This document shows, one piece after another, positions 9,858-19,081 of a stretch of DNA of 64,000 bases. The position numbers and the translations under genes are program-made. Below the pieces are notes generated by a model. That model was not told the origin of the DNA, made no database searches, and worked only from the letters and a program-made list of their open reading frames with translations. Within the stretch, counting starts at the first letter, position 1, and every line of letters starts with the position of its first letter. Source of the stretch: Pseudopedobacter saltans DSM 12145 (GTDB lineage: Bacteria > Bacteroidota > Bacteroidia > Sphingobacteriales > Sphingobacteriaceae); NCBI RefSeq assembly GCF_000190735.1, contig NC_015177.1, positions 2,480,001-2,544,000 of the forward strand, given 5' to 3'.

Positions 9858-9896
9858 AAAGATTTTTTTGGACTGCAAAAGTACAAAAAAATCTTT
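9858..9896. other. AT-rich hairpin with an embedded -7 box, rpsN-rpsH spacer
   Basis: A perfect 13-bp inverted repeat (9858-9870 with 9884-9896) encloses a 13-nt loop. On the minus strand the second arm is followed by T-rich sequence, so it resembles a weak terminator, while the loop carries the TACTTTTG box. It could be an attenuator coupled to re-initiation. Confidence 0.45.
9876..9883 (-). promoter_or_regulatory. Candidate -7 box upstream of rpsH
   Basis: The minus strand reads TACTTTTG (TAnnTTTG) followed by CAGTCC, the same bases that follow the -7 box of rpsL. No convincing -33 box is present. Confidence 0.45.
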
Positions 9897-9912
9897 TAGT
9901 TTTTTTATTTTA

Positions 9913-10182
9913 TTACCAGCTAGCTTTTTTAACTCCTGGTATCTTACCTGCTAAGGCCATTTCACGAAAAGTAACACGCGAAATACCGAATTGACGCATA
10001 TAACCTCTTGGACGCCCTGTTAATTTACAACGGTTGTGCAAACGAACTGGAGATGCATTTTTAGGCAATTTGTCAAGCGCTTCGTAATCACCAGCTGCTT
10101 TTAGAGCCTCGCGTTTAGCAGCAAATTTAGCTACTAATTTTTGACGCTTAATTTCGCGGGCTTTTAATCCTTCTTTAGCCAT
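9913..10182 (-). CDS. rpsN: 30S ribosomal protein S14, zinc-less long form
   Basis: An 89-residue uS14 ending [21 protein letters not shown]. It lacks the CxxC pairs of the short zinc form (only one Cys, in [13 protein letters not shown]), so it is the long C-minus type. It lies in the 30S head, follows rplE by 2 nt and ends the promoter-proximal half of the spc block. Confidence 0.97.
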   Translation of the reverse strand: MAKEGLKAREIKRQKLVAKFAAKREALKAAGDYEALDKLPKNASPVRLHNRCKLTGRPRGYMRQFGISRVTFREMALAGKIPGVKKASW

Positions 10183-10184
10183 TG

Positions 10185-10742
10185 TTATTTATTTTGATTT
10201 TTAAATGGTAAACCGAACTGTTTTAGTAACTCTAACGCTTCAACATCAGTTTTTGCACTAGTTACAAAAGTGATATCCATACCTTGAATCTTATTGATTT
10301 TGTCAATGTTGATCTCAGGAAAAATGATTTGCTCAGATACACCTAATGTATAGTTACCTTTTCCATCGAAACCTTTATCGTTAATACCTTTAAAGTCACG
10401 GATACGAGGTAAAGCAACAGCTACTAAACGATCTAAGAATTCGTACATTTGGTTATCACGTAAAGTTACACGAACACCTACAGGCATCCCTTTACGTAAT
10501 TTAAAGTTCGAAATATCTTTCTTAGACTTAGCAGCAACCGCTTGCTGACCGGTAATTGTAGTTAATTCAGAAATAGCAAACTCGACAACTTTTTTATCAG
10601 TTACTCCAGCTCCAACACCTTGGTTGATAGCTATTTTCTCTAACTTAGGAACCTGCATAACGCTTTTGTATTGGAATTTATCCTTAAGCGCTGATACGAT
10701 TTCCTCTTTATATTTACTTTTTAATCTTGGTGTATAAGCCAT
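10185..10742 (-). CDS. rplE: 50S ribosomal protein L5
   Basis: A 185-residue uL5 with [28 protein letters not shown] and the [11 protein letters not shown] segment. It binds 5S rRNA and contacts P-site tRNA. Its start overlaps the rplX stop by one base, and a GGGAGGAG motif lies upstream. Confidence 0.97.
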   Translation of the reverse strand: MAYTPRLKSKYKEEIVSALKDKFQYKSVMQVPKLEKIAINQGVGAGVTDKKVVEFAISELTTITGQQAVAAKSKKDISNFKLRKGMPVGVRVTLRDNQMYEFLDRLVAVALPRIRDFKGINDKGFDGKGNYTLGVSEQIIFPEINIDKINKIQGMDITFVTSAKTDVEALELLKQFGLPFKNQNK

Positions 10743-11080
10743 TACTTAATCTCCTCCCCAGATTTTTTTGCTACTCTAACTAACTTGCCTTCAGAGTTTT
10801 TCACTCTGCCAACTCTTGTCGGTTTACCTGATTTAGGATCTACCAACATTAAGTTAGAAATATGAATTGGGGCTTCTTTTTTTATAATACCACCGTTAGG
10901 GTTAGAAGCACTTGGTTTAGTATGTTTAGAAACCATGTTGATACCTTCAACAATAGCTCTGTTCTCTTTAACCAAAACCTCAACTATTTTCCCTTGCTGT
11001 CCTTTAGAGTCTCCAGCGATAACCTTTACTAAATCGCCTTTGCGGATCTTTAATTTAGGTGTTGTTTTCTTCTTTTCCAT
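10742..11080 (-). CDS. rplX: 50S ribosomal protein L24
   Basis: A 112-residue uL24 with a KOW motif ([25 protein letters not shown]) and [12 protein letters not shown]; an early-assembly protein near the tunnel exit. It starts 1 nt after rplN and its stop overlaps the start of rplE. Confidence 0.97.
   Translation of the reverse strand: MEKKKTTPKLKIRKGDLVKVIAGDSKGQQGKIVEVLVKENRAIVEGINMVSKHTKPSASNPNGGIIKKEAPIHISNLMLVDPKSGKPTRVGRVKNSEGKLVRVAKKSGEEIK
10751..10758 (-). promoter_or_regulatory. Shine-Dalgarno-like motif before rplE
   Basis: The minus strand reads GGGAGGAG inside the end of rplX; the GGAGG core lies 10 nt before the rplE ATG. Confidence 0.5.
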
Positions 11081-11081
11081 T

Positions 11082-11450
11082 TTACAATACCTCCGGTGCT
11101 AATGATACAATTTTCATGAATTGTTTTTCACGCAACTCTCTTGCAACTGGACCAAAGATACGAGTACCTCTCGGCTCGTTTTGGTTGTTTAACAATACTG
11201 CCGCGTTGTCGTCAAAACGAATATAAGAACCGTCTTTTCTTCTGATTTCTTTCTTCGTTCTAACTACCACAGCTTTAGATACAGTACCTTTTTTGATGTT
11301 TCCTGAAGGAAGTGCAGATTTTACACTTACTACGATCTTATCACCAATTGAAGCGTATCTCTTGCGGGTACCACCTAACACACGGATAACTAAAACTTCT
11401 TTAGCTCCAGAGTTGTCAGCTACGTTTAATCGTGATTCCTGTTGTACCAT
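11082..11450 (-). CDS. rplN: 50S ribosomal protein L14
   Basis: A 122-residue uL14: [19 protein letters not shown] start, [24 protein letters not shown] and the [16 protein letters not shown] end. It lies at the subunit interface. It starts 1 nt after the rpsQ stop. Confidence 0.97.
   Translation of the reverse strand: MVQQESRLNVADNSGAKEVLVIRVLGGTRKRYASIGDKIVVSVKSALPSGNIKKGTVSKAVVVRTKKEIRRKDGSYIRFDDNAAVLLNNQNEPRGTRIFGPVARELREKQFMKIVSLAPEVL
11090..11095 (-). promoter_or_regulatory. Shine-Dalgarno-like motif before rplX
   Basis: The minus strand shows GGAGG at the end of the rplN coding region, 9 nt before the rplX ATG. Confidence 0.45.
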
Positions 11451-11451
11451 C

Positions 11452-11706
11452 TTACTTAGCCCTTTCTAAAATTTCAACTAATCTCCAGTTTTTGTTCTTA
11501 CTCAGAGGACGTGTCTCCATGATCAAAACAGTATCACCAATACCGCAATCATTTTTCTCGTCATGAGCCATAAATTTGGTTGTCGTTTTTACGAACTTAC
11601 CATAAATCGGGTGCTTCACCTTTCTTTCAACTGCAACTACGATAGATTTCTCCATTTTGTTGCTAACCACTAACCCAATTCTTGTTTTTCTTAAATTTCT
11701 TTCCAT
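11452..11706 (-). CDS. rpsQ: 30S ribosomal protein S17
   Basis: An 84-residue uS17, OB fold, with [31 protein letters not shown] and the [24 protein letters not shown] signature. It is a primary 16S 5'-domain binder. It follows rpmC by 13 nt. Confidence 0.97.
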   Translation of the reverse strand: MERNLRKTRIGLVVSNKMEKSIVVAVERKVKHPIYGKFVKTTTKFMAHDEKNDCGIGDTVLIMETRPLSKNKNWRLVEILERAK

Positions 11707-11719
11707 GTCGACTCTAAAA

Positions 11720-11932
11720 TTATGAGTTACTTTCAGAAGCTGCCTCAGCCTTACGCTTAGATAATTCTGTGTTCAAGCGGGCTATTTCTTTTCTAGCCTT
11801 GTTGATTCTAGAAGGGTTCTCTACAGAAGAAACTGCATGAGCAAATTTCAACTTCGTTAGAGTAGCTTTGCCTTCCTGAATCTTGGCAACGATTTCCTCG
11901 TTAGTCAGCGCTGATATTTCTGCGTATTTCAT
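11720..11932 (-). CDS. rpmC: 50S ribosomal protein L29
   Basis: A 70-residue uL29, mostly two helices, with [29 protein letters not shown] and a [25 protein letters not shown] helix. It is near the tunnel exit where chaperones and SRP dock. A 70-nt spacer with a hairpin separates it from rplP. Confidence 0.95.
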   Translation of the reverse strand: MKYAEISALTNEEIVAKIQEGKATLTKLKFAHAVSSVENPSRINKARKEIARLNTELSKRKAEAASESNS

Positions 11933-11960
11933 TTTATTAATAGTTGTTAGTTAAAGTTAA

Positions 11961-11987
11961 TCATAGCTAGGTAACGGCTAGCTATGA
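11961..11987. other. Perfect 10-bp hairpin in the rplP-rpmC spacer
   Basis: 11961-11970 pairs perfectly with 11978-11987 around a 7-nt loop. No T tract follows on the minus strand, so it is more likely a processing or stability element than a terminator. It occupies one of the few long spacers of the S10 block. Confidence 0.5.
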
Positions 11988-12002
11988 AACTAAAAACCGA
12001 TT

Positions 12003-12425
12003 TTATGCTTCTACGTAATCTCTACGTACAACAAACTTAGTTTGTACAGGTAATTTTTGAGCAGCTAAACGCATAGCTTCTTTAGCTATTTCGTAAGGCA
12101 CACCTTCTGCTTCGAAAAGGATTCTGCCTGGTCTAACTACTGCTACCCAGTACTCAGGAGCACCCTTACCTTTACCCATACGTACCTCAGCTGGCTTTTT
12201 AGTAACCGGCTTGTCTGGGAAGATACGGATCCAAACCTGACCCTCACGTTTCATAAAACGTGTTACCGCAATACGGGCAGCTTCAATCTGGCGGCTGGTA
12301 ATCCAACACTCTTCCATTGATTTTATTCCGAATGAACCGAATGCAAGCTCAGCGCCACGAGTGGCAAGGCCTTTCATTCTGCCCTTCTGCATTTTTCTGA
12401 ACTTCGTTCTTTTTGGCTGTAACAT
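12003..12425 (-). CDS. rplP: 50S ribosomal protein L16
   Basis: A 140-residue uL16: [16 protein letters not shown] start, [24 protein letters not shown] and [15 protein letters not shown]. It contacts the A-site tRNA elbow. It starts 40 nt after rpsC. Confidence 0.97.
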   Translation of the reverse strand: MLQPKRTKFRKMQKGRMKGLATRGAELAFGSFGIKSMEECWITSRQIEAARIAVTRFMKREGQVWIRIFPDKPVTKKPAEVRMGKGKGAPEYWVAVVRPGRILFEAEGVPYEIAKEAMRLAAQKLPVQTKFVVRRDYVEA

Positions 12426-12465
12426 TACTTTTTTCTTTAATCGTTAAACGATAGTGTTTACTGAA

Positions 12466-13239
12466 TTATCTTTTTCCTTTACCTCCACGGTGGTTACCGC
12501 CACGGTTACCGCCTTTTCTGTCTCCTCTTTCGCCTCTTCCGCCGAAGTTTGAAGAACCTTCAGATTTTCCACCTTTTCCAGTATTAGCTCCGATATTTGG
12601 AGATAAATCTCTCTTACCGTAAACTTCTCCTTTACAAATCCATACTTTGATACCAATTTTACCGTAAGTAGTTAATGCTTCACCTAAAGCATAATCGATA
12701 TCTGCTCTGAATGTATGTAATGGAATTCTACCTTCTTTGTATTGTTCAGAACGAGCCATCTCTGCACCGCCTAAACGGCCAGAGCACATAATCTTGATAC
12801 CTTCAGCACCCATTCTCATGGTTGAAGCAATTGAAGTTTTCATAGCTCTTCTGAAAGAGATACGAGCCTCTAATTGTTTCGCTACGCCGTCAGCAACCAA
12901 TTTCGCATCCAGTTCAGGACGTTTAATCTCGAAAATATTGATTTGAACATCTTTCTTAGTCAATTTCTTTAACTCTTCTTTGATCTTATCAACTTCCGAT
13001 CCGCCTTTACCGATAACGATTCCTGGACGAGCAGTATGAATTGTTACTGTAATACGTTTTAATGTTCTTTCGATAACAACTTTAGAAACTCCACCTTTTG
13101 CAACACGTACAGAAAGATATTTACGGATTTTCTCGTCCTCAACTAATTTGTCAGAGTAGTTATTACCTCCATACCAGTTAGAATCCCATCCTCTGATGAT
13201 ACCTAACCTATTTCCTATTGGATTAGCTTTTTGTCCCAT
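12466..13239 (-). CDS. rpsC: 30S ribosomal protein S3 with a Gly/Arg-rich tail
   Basis: The first 210 residues are standard uS3: [13 protein letters not shown], a KH domain with PGIVIGKGG, and the C-terminal domain with [20 protein letters not shown]. It lines the mRNA entry tunnel. At 257 residues it exceeds the 206-240 of most bacteria because of a tail of about 40 residues with repeated RGG/GGNRGG/GGK motifs, resembling RNA-binding RGG tails. It lies 6 nt after rplV. Confidence 0.96.
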   Translation of the reverse strand: MGQKANPIGNRLGIIRGWDSNWYGGNNYSDKLVEDEKIRKYLSVRVAKGGVSKVVIERTLKRITVTIHTARPGIVIGKGGSEVDKIKEELKKLTKKDVQINIFEIKRPELDAKLVADGVAKQLEARISFRRAMKTSIASTMRMGAEGIKIMCSGRLGGAEMARSEQYKEGRIPLHTFRADIDYALGEALTTYGKIGIKVWICKGEVYGKRDLSPNIGANTGKGGKSEGSSNFGGRGERGDRKGGNRGGNHRGGKGKR

Positions 13240-13245
13240 TTCTGA

Positions 13246-13608
13246 TTAGTTAGTTTGAGGTTCAACAATTTTGCTATCTACTACTAAAGTTACGTGGTTA
13301 GAACGCTTACGAATTCTGTACCCGCGACCTTGAGGAGCTGGTCTTAAACGTTTCAATTGACGTCCACCATCTACAGAGATGTATTTCACATACAACTGAG
13401 CGTCTTCAGTGCTTTGACCCTCGTTTTTTACTTCCCAATTTTTTATTGCTGACAATAAAAGTTTCTCAACTTTACCAGCAGCTTCCTTATTGGTGTATTT
13501 TAAAATATATAAAGCCTTCTCAACGCGTTCACCTCTGATTAGATCAACAACTAGTCTCATTTTACGAGGCGAAGTAGGGCAATTATTTAATTTTGCTATT
13601 GCTTCCAT
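13246..13608 (-). CDS. rplV: 50S ribosomal protein L22
   Basis: A 120-residue uL22 with [18 protein letters not shown] and the long beta-hairpin [19 protein letters not shown] that reaches into the exit tunnel; changes in this loop are known to affect macrolide sensitivity in other bacteria. It follows rpsS by 7 nt. Confidence 0.97.
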   Translation of the reverse strand: MEAIAKLNNCPTSPRKMRLVVDLIRGERVEKALYILKYTNKEAAGKVEKLLLSAIKNWEVKNEGQSTEDAQLYVKYISVDGGRQLKRLRPAPQGRGYRIRKRSNHVTLVVDSKIVEPQTN

Positions 13609-13615
13609 TTCTTAA

Positions 13616-13882
13616 TTATCTTTTCTTATCAGAGTGACCTCTAAATGTTCTGGTTGGAGCGAATTCGCCTAATTTGTGACCAACCATATTCTCGGTTACA
13701 TAAACCGGAATAAATTTATTTCCGTTGTGTACTGCAAATGTATGACCTACGAAATCCGGAGAAATCATTGATCTTCTTGACCATGTTTTGATTACAGTTC
13801 TTTTGCCAGAATCGTTCATGGCAGTAACTTTTCTATCTAAGTTATGATCAATATAAGGTCCTTTTTTAATCGAACGAGACAT
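13616..13882 (-). CDS. rpsS: 30S ribosomal protein S19
   Basis: An 88-residue uS19: [37 protein letters not shown] and [15 protein letters not shown]. It is in the 30S head with S13. Its first base overlaps the rplB stop, and an AAGGAGG motif within rplB precedes it. Confidence 0.97.
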   Translation of the reverse strand: MSRSIKKGPYIDHNLDRKVTAMNDSGKRTVIKTWSRRSMISPDFVGHTFAVHNGNKFIPVYVTENMVGHKLGEFAPTRTFRGHSDKKR

Positions 13883-14706
13883 TATTTCTTCCTCCTTTCA
13901 ACGATGAAACGATCTGAGTATTTCTTTTTATCACGGGTTTTGAAACCTTTAGCTAAAACGCCATTTCTAGAGCGTGGGTGACCACCAGATGATCTACCTT
14001 CACCACCTCCCATAGGGTGATCAACAGGGTTCATCGCTACACCTCTCACTCTTGGACGGCGGCCTAACCAACGTTTTCTACCTGCTTTACCTAATACTTC
14101 GTTAGCGTGTTCAGAGTTAGATACTGTTCCGATTGTTGCTATACAAGTAACCAAGATTAAACGGGTCTCTCCTGAAGGTAATTTTATGGTTGCATATTTA
14201 CCATCTCTCGCTGCTAATTGTGCATAAGATCCGGCACTTCTTGCAATCTGACCACCTCTACCTGGTTTTAATTCAATGTTATGAATAATAGAACCTAGAG
14301 GGATTTTTGCAAGTGTTAAAGCATTTCCTATCTCAGGTGTTGCTGTATCACCAGAAACTACTTTTTGTCCTACTTTAATACCTTCTGGAGCGATGATATA
14401 TCTTTTCTCACCATCTGCATAATGTAATAAAGCGATACGGGCAGTACGATTTGGATCGTATTCTACTGTAGCTACTGTTGCGGGGATATCTTTCTTGTCG
14501 CGTTTGAAGTCAATTAATCGGTACAATTGCTTGTGTCCCCCACCGATATAACGCATAGTCATTTTACCAGCACTGTTACGGCCACCTGATCTCTTTCCTT
14601 TTACTACAAGAGATTTTTCAGGAGTTTTGGTCGTGATTTCAGTGAAATCATTTCCAATTCTGAAACGGGTACCCGGAGTTACTGGTTTAAATTTTCTTAA
14701 GCCCAT
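13882..14706 (-). CDS. rplB: 50S ribosomal protein L2
   Basis: A 274-residue uL2: [10 protein letters not shown] start, [18 protein letters not shown] and the C-terminal [16 protein letters not shown] motif with the histidine near the peptidyl transferase centre. It is needed for subunit association. It starts 7 nt after rplW. Confidence 0.97.
   Translation of the reverse strand: MGLRKFKPVTPGTRFRIGNDFTEITTKTPEKSLVVKGKRSGGRNSAGKMTMRYIGGGHKQLYRLIDFKRDKKDIPATVATVEYDPNRTARIALLHYADGEKRYIIAPEGIKVGQKVVSGDTATPEIGNALTLAKIPLGSIIHNIELKPGRGGQIARSAGSYAQLAARDGKYATIKLPSGETRLILVTCIATIGTVSNSEHANEVLGKAGRKRWLGRRPRVRGVAMNPVDHPMGGGEGRSSGGHPRSRNGVLAKGFKTRDKKKYSDRFIVERRKK
13891..13897 (-). promoter_or_regulatory. 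Strong Shine-Dalgarno sequence before rpsS
   Basis: AAGGAGG on the minus strand, inside the last codons of rplB, with an 8-nt gap to the rpsS ATG. Confidence 0.55.
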
Positions 14707-14713
14707 AATTCAA

Positions 14714-15004
14714 TTAAATATTGCTATAAAAGTCAATAGTTTCGCCTGCTTTTAAGGTAATGATAGCTTTTTTATATTTTGCTGATCTACCTTGTACAAT
14801 TCCAGTTTTTGTTGATCTCGTTTTATTTTTTCCAACGATAACCTGTGTATTTACGTCCTCAACAGTAACACCATACATCGCTTCAACAGCAGCTTTGATC
14901 TGGATTTTGTTAGCTCTATAATCACACTGGAAAGTGTAACGGTTTAATTTGTCAGTTAACAGAGCGGCTTTTTCTGTAAGCACTGGTTTTTTTAAAATTT
15001 CCAT
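14714..15004 (-). CDS. rplW: 50S ribosomal protein L23
   Basis: A 96-residue uL23: LKKPVLTEKAALLTD start, YTFQCDYRANKIQIKAAVEAMYGV, then a basic loop (KNKTRSTKTG). It forms the chaperone and SRP docking site at the tunnel exit. It starts 1 nt after rplD. Confidence 0.97.
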   Translation of the reverse strand: MEILKKPVLTEKAALLTDKLNRYTFQCDYRANKIQIKAAVEAMYGVTVEDVNTQVIVGKNKTRSTKTGIVQGRSAKYKKAIITLKAGETIDFYSNI

Positions 15005-15005
15005 A

Positions 15006-15635
15006 TTACTTTGCTAATGCCTCCTCTAATGTTTTAACAGAACCTGTTGTTAATACTAATTTCGCTGCATCCAATACATCGTATGTATTTAAATCAGAAG
15101 CAACTACAACTTTTGCTTTAGGTAAATTTCTGCTTGCTAAGTATACATTTTCATTTCCTTCGGCTAAAACAACTAATGTTTTCTCGTTAGAAGAATTTAA
15201 AGCGCTTAACAAGTTTAAGAAGTTTTTAGTCTTTGGAGTTTCGAAATTGAAATCCTCTAATACTAAAATACTGTTACCTTGTGCTTTGTAAGATAAAGCC
15301 GATTTACGAGCAAGTTCTTTTAATTTTTTGTTCAGCTTAAAGCTGTAATCACGTGGTTGAGGACCAAAGATTCTACCACCACCATTAAACAATGGAGATT
15401 TAATAGATCCAGCTCTTGCACCACCTGTACCTTTTTGTTTGTACAATTTTCTGGTTGAACCAGCAATTTCGTTACGCTGTTTAGATTTGTGAGTACCTTG
15501 ACGTTGGTTAGCCAAATACTGTTTTACATCTAAATAAATAGCGTGATCGTTAGGCTCAATACCAAAGATTCCCTCAGGAAGTTGCACCTTGGCACCTGTT
15601 TCTTTACCTGAGATGTTTAATACTTTAACTTCCAT
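15006..15635 (-). CDS. rplD: 50S ribosomal protein L4
   Basis: A 209-residue uL4 with the tunnel loop region ([32 protein letters not shown]) and a globular alpha/beta domain. In Gamma-proteobacteria L4 represses the S10 operon; whether it does so here is unknown. The ATG at 15635 ([10 protein letters not shown]) is chosen because the longer frame from 15647 would overlap rplC. Confidence 0.96.
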   Translation of the reverse strand: MEVKVLNISGKETGAKVQLPEGIFGIEPNDHAIYLDVKQYLANQRQGTHKSKQRNEIAGSTRKLYKQKGTGGARAGSIKSPLFNGGGRIFGPQPRDYSFKLNKKLKELARKSALSYKAQGNSILVLEDFNFETPKTKNFLNLLSALNSSNEKTLVVLAEGNENVYLASRNLPKAKVVVASDLNTYDVLDAAKLVLTTGSVKTLEEALAK

Positions 15636-15636
15636 C

Positions 15637-16254
15637 TTACTTCTCAATTAATACGTACGAACCTTTCGCTCCCGGAATAGAACCGCTAACAACCAATAAG
15701 TTTTGCTCTGCAAAAACTTTAACGATTTGAAGATTTTGGATTTTCACTCTGGAACCACCAGTTCTTCCAGCCATTCTCATTCCTTTAAATACTCTTGAAG
15801 GGAATGAAGAAGCACCTAATGAACCCGGAGCTCTCATACGGTTGTGCTGACCGTGAGTTTGCATACCCACACCACCAAAACCATGGCGTTTCACAACACC
15901 TTGAAAACCTTTACCTTTAGAAGTACCAACTACATCTACATAGTCACCTTCTTCAAAAAGAGTCACATCAACTACTTCACCTAAAGTCTTCTCAACTTCG
16001 AAGTACTTGAACTCAACCATTTTACGTTTAGGTGCAGTACCCGCTTTCGCGAAGTGACCTTTTAACGCAGCAGTCGTGTTTTTCTCTTTTTTCTCGTCGT
16101 ACGCTAATTGAACAGCAGCATAGCCATCTGTCTCGACGGTTTTAACTTGTGTAACTACACAAGGCCCAGCCTCGATCACAGTACAAGGAATATTCTTTCC
16201 TTCTGCATCGAAAATACTGGTCATTCCTACTTTTTTTCCAATAATTCCTGACAT
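15637..16254 (-). CDS. rplC: 50S ribosomal protein L3
   Basis: A 205-residue uL3: [35 protein letters not shown] and [15 protein letters not shown], the loop reaching the peptidyl transferase centre. It is the first gene of this transcript because rpsJ, its usual upstream partner, is 2.9 kb away; a good promoter lies 75-105 nt upstream. Confidence 0.97.
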   Translation of the reverse strand: MSGIIGKKVGMTSIFDAEGKNIPCTVIEAGPCVVTQVKTVETDGYAAVQLAYDEKKEKNTTAALKGHFAKAGTAPKRKMVEFKYFEVEKTLGEVVDVTLFEEGDYVDVVGTSKGKGFQGVVKRHGFGGVGMQTHGQHNRMRAPGSLGASSFPSRVFKGMRMAGRTGGSRVKIQNLQIVKVFAEQNLLVVSGSIPGAKGSYVLIEK

Positions 16255-16276
16255 TTTTTAAAATTTAATCACCCAT

Positions 16277-16294
16277 CGAAGCAGTAGGGCTTCG
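16277..16294. other. Leader hairpin of the rplC transcript
   Basis: CGAAGC and GCTTCG (on the minus strand) form a 6-bp stem with a 6-nt loop, between the predicted start of transcription (near 16322) and rplC. It could be a regulatory leader element; no family is recognised. Confidence 0.4.
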
Positions 16295-16328
16295 CTCAAG
16301 GTGGACACACTTATCCCAAAAGGGACGG

Positions 16329-16359
16329 CAAAGATAAGAAACGATTATTAATAATCAAA
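16329..16359 (-). promoter_or_regulatory. Promoter of the rplC operon
   Basis: On the minus strand TTTG (16359-16356) is followed after 19 nt by TATCTTTG (16336-16329), matching the Bacteroidota -33/-7 consensus TTTG...TAnnTTTG. The predicted leader is about 65-70 nt. Confidence 0.7.
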
Positions 16360-16530
16360 TACTTAGCTATTTATTTTTATTTATTTATCCACATATTTTG
16401 TTCCGGCCAAACAAAGAAAAACCGGACATTAAATCGCAGCTTATGAGAAGATATTTGATTTTTTTCTTACCGTTTACAATATAAATCTCGAAACGATGTT
16501 TTTAATAGTAATCAAAACATTCTGCTCATT

Positions 16531-17133
16531 ATGAATATATCTAAAAAGATTACTAGTGTTTTTATCTATTTTGCTTTCCTTTTTTCAATTAATAGTAAAG
16601 CTGCAACTCCGGTTTCCCCTTCTTTAGATGAACAATTTAAATCCTTATTTGAAAGCTCCAATAACTACCAGGAGTATAAAGTCATTAAAAGGGCAGCGTT
16701 CGAAAAATTATGGAGAAGTACAAGTGACTCAATAAAAGCAAAAGAAAAACTGACTAAAAATAGCTCCAGCCTGATTAGAGAAAGAGATAACGCGATCAAC
16801 AAACTCAAACAAGATTTATCCAGGAAAAATGAAGAATTACAGCAAGCGATTAATTCTAATAATGAAATTTCACTCCTGGGTTTTATTCCTCTTCAAAAAG
16901 CAAATTATAATATTTTAATCTGTATAGTAATCGCATTATTGATCGTAGCTTGTACATTTCTTTACTTAAAAACAAATTATGCAAACAAAGTAGCCTCTGA
17001 AAAAAGAAATCTTTACGAAGAATTATCTGAAGAATACAGGCTATTTAAAACCCGATCACATGAAAACGAAAAAAAACTAGCCCGAGCCTTACAGGACGAA
17101 CGAAATAAACTGGCAGAACATAATATATTATAA
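16531..17133 (+). CDS. Membrane-anchored coiled-coil protein of unknown function
   Basis: A 200-residue protein: signal peptide (residues 1-24, ending NSKAA), a periplasmic segment with NNYQEYKVIKR and a heptad-rich helix (about 60-110), a single membrane helix (about 126-147, IVIALLIVACTFLYL), then a charged cytoplasmic helix. The same layout, including the NYQEYKV motif and a LLGF...KANYN stretch before the membrane helix, occurs in other Bacteroidota, where from memory some entries carry the label tRNA (guanine-N1)-methyltransferase. No SPOUT fold is visible, so that name should not be transferred. Convergent with the prephenate dehydrogenase gene. Confidence 0.75.
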   Translation: MNISKKITSVFIYFAFLFSINSKAATPVSPSLDEQFKSLFESSNNYQEYKVIKRAAFEKLWRSTSDSIKAKEKLTKNSSSLIRERDNAINKLKQDLSRKNEELQQAINSNNEISLLGFIPLQKANYNILICIVIALLIVACTFLYLKTNYANKVASEKRNLYEELSEEYRLFKTRSHENEKKLARALQDERNKLAEHNIL

Positions 17134-17140
17134 AAACAAT

Positions 17141-17179
17141 GCCCGTTTTAAACACATTTTATATATGCTTAAAGCGGGC
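17141..17179. terminator. Hairpin between convergent genes
   Basis: An 11-bp stem with one G-T pair (17141-17151 with 17169-17179) and a 17-nt loop lies between the stops at 17133 and 17186. T runs are weak on both sides, so it is a moderate bidirectional terminator candidate. Confidence 0.6.
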
Positions 17180-17185
17180 AATAAA

Positions 17186-18439
17186 TTAGCTAAGTTTCTT
17201 TATCAACTCGGCACTTTGTATTCTTCCATGATCCAGCAATTCTGAAAAAAACTCCTTTGTTTCATTAAAATGGGTTTTATACCCTTCCATATCTTTATAT
17301 TTTATAATTGCAGCCCATTCTCTCACCGCTGTATGAAACTCCAGATCATCTCCCCTAATACTTTTATCATACAAAGCTGCCAGTATCGTATCCTCTAATA
17401 ATTCATCATTCTTAAATAAATACTCAACAATTCCCAATCTTAACCTAAAGGGAGGAGTTTGTCCGACCAAGTTATCATAGGGATTAATTTTTAACGAGTG
17501 CCAGGCATCTACCATAGCGAGCAGGCTTAAATGAGAATTTGGCTTTCTATGATCATTTGCATCTCCTATTCCAAACTCTTTCATAATTTCATAATCAAAC
17601 AAGATCAAGTTCTTTTGTCCGTGAAAAACAAAATCCCGGGCTTCATAAATCCTCTTTCTAAAATTAACCTCATCTTCTTGAATCATCATTTTGAATAACT
17701 CAGACTCAGATTTTGCATAAGCGCTAATTTGTTCCTGCGCATATGGATTCAATATAGCCAAGCCCGCATAGACATGGGCTTTATATCCATATATCCTCAA
17801 CATGGTCAATATCTTTACATTATCAATACCACTGGTATACACGCCGTTTGTCCATGGGTAATACCCGGCATTTTTCCACGCTGTCCCCATACTTTCAAAA
17901 CCCATATGGGTTAACGCCTGAGTATCTGCCATCATTCTGTCATGCTGATGGTAATCCTCCAATTCAATAATAATAGATCCCAGTACTTTCAATACCGCCA
18001 AAGCCTCTTGATATCTTTCTTTACTAATTCTATGAGGAGCAACAATAAGTCTTTGACCTTCGGTTCCAAATCCGGGACCATGGAGAGAATGCGTAAGGAT
18101 TAGCGAAGTTTCCTTAGGTAAATAACGTTCAAAAGCCTCTACCTCTGGTGTCTTCACAGATGTCATTCCCGTTACTATCGCATGATGGTTAGTATATAAA
18201 GCACAAGAAGCAACCACCTCTCCTACTTTTTCCGCTTCCACCGCATAAAAGATAAAATCCGACTGTTTAGAAACTTCTCTACCGTCCGAAAGCACTTTAA
18301 CCCCGTAAGGGGAAAGTTCTCTATTTAACTCCTCTTCTCGCTCGGGAAGATCGCAACCTAAAACATCAAACCCCTCTTGGGCAAACTTTTTAGCATAAAG
18401 CTTACCCATATCTCCTAAACCTATTATACCAATATTCAT
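17186..18439 (-). CDS. Prephenate dehydrogenase, fungal Tyr1-like type
   Basis: Converts prephenate to 4-hydroxyphenylpyruvate in tyrosine synthesis. The 417 residues open with a Rossmann motif (GIIGLGDMGKLYAKKF) and keep HSLHGPG, DTQALTHMGFESMG, LRIYGYKAHVYAGLAILNP and PNSHLSLLAMVDAW. These segments match, as I recall it, yeast Tyr1 (about 450 residues) along the whole length, far beyond the roughly 280-residue bacterial TyrA. No chorismate mutase or ACT domain is seen. The ATG at 18439 is chosen because it places the Rossmann strand at the N-terminus; an in-frame start at 18463 adds eight residues. It lies between rpsJ and rplC, on the ribosomal strand. Confidence 0.88.
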   Translation of the reverse strand: MNIGIIGLGDMGKLYAKKFAQEGFDVLGCDLPEREEELNRELSPYGVKVLSDGREVSKQSDFIFYAVEAEKVGEVVASCALYTNHHAIVTGMTSVKTPEVEAFERYLPKETSLILTHSLHGPGFGTEGQRLIVAPHRISKERYQEALAVLKVLGSIIIELEDYHQHDRMMADTQALTHMGFESMGTAWKNAGYYPWTNGVYTSGIDNVKILTMLRIYGYKAHVYAGLAILNPYAQEQISAYAKSESELFKMMIQEDEVNFRKRIYEARDFVFHGQKNLILFDYEIMKEFGIGDANDHRKPNSHLSLLAMVDAWHSLKINPYDNLVGQTPPFRLRLGIVEYLFKNDELLEDTILAALYDKSIRGDDLEFHTAVREWAAIIKYKDMEGYKTHFNETKEFFSELLDHGRIQSAELIKKLS

Positions 18440-18603
18440 TAACGGTAAAAATAAGAAAAACAAAATCAGATAGATAATTTCTCATTAGAAAAATAAATAA
18501 CTGATTATCAAAACATAAAAACTAAAAAACAAAAAATATCAAAAGCATTATATAAATGGCATAGTTTATGTTTAGATGGGGTTGGTATAAAATTTAATAA
18601 CAC

Positions 18604-19071
18604 ATGAAAAGATTTTTTCTATTATTTGCTGCATTATTTGCTTTGTCTTTGTCACAAGCTTCAGCACAGGATTACAAAAATGCGATTGGTGGTCGCTTTG
18701 GATCTGCTAACGGTGTGAGTTTTAAAACAGGTTTAAATAAAGGTGCTATGCTAGAACTAGTTGGTAACTTTAGAAGTCACGATCATGCAAACTGGTTTAG
18801 AATTACTGGGCTATATGAAAAATACAATCCAATCAATGGAGCTCCGGGCTTAAACTGGTACTATGGAGGTGGTGCATCTATAGGATCTTACAAAGTAAAA
18901 GGCTATGATGGAGACTTCTATTTAGCAGCTAACGGCGTGTTAGGTTTAGACTACAAATTTAATGGCGCACCTATCAACATTTCTCTTGACTGGGTACCTG
19001 CATTGGAATTAACTCCCAATACTGGCTTTTGGGGTGGTGATGTTGGTTTAGGTTTAAGATTTACTTTTTAA
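18604..19071 (+). CDS. Small outer-membrane beta-barrel-like protein
   Basis: A 155-residue protein with a clear signal peptide (residues 1-21, ending SQASAQ) followed by alternating beta strands rich in Gly/Tyr/Trp and ending in GLGLRFTF, a terminal aromatic that fits BAM-dependent barrels. No specific family is recognised; it resembles small porin-like or OmpW-size proteins of Bacteroidota. It stands alone, divergent from the prephenate dehydrogenase gene and convergent with rpsJ, with a strong terminator after it. Confidence 0.75.
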   Translation: MKRFFLLFAALFALSLSQASAQDYKNAIGGRFGSANGVSFKTGLNKGAMLELVGNFRSHDHANWFRITGLYEKYNPINGAPGLNWYYGGGASIGSYKVKGYDGDFYLAANGVLGLDYKFNGAPINISLDWVPALELTPNTGFWGGDVGLGLRFTF

Positions 19072-19081
19072 CAAATTAACT

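Noticed and set aside
12444-12656. Short minus-strand ORF overlapping the end of rpsC
   Set aside because: Alternate frame of the Gly/Arg-rich tail of S3; no independent evidence.
16531-17133. tRNA (guanine-N1)-methyltransferase label for the coiled-coil membrane protein
   Set aside because: No SPOUT knot or AdoMet-binding motif; signal peptide and membrane helix contradict it.
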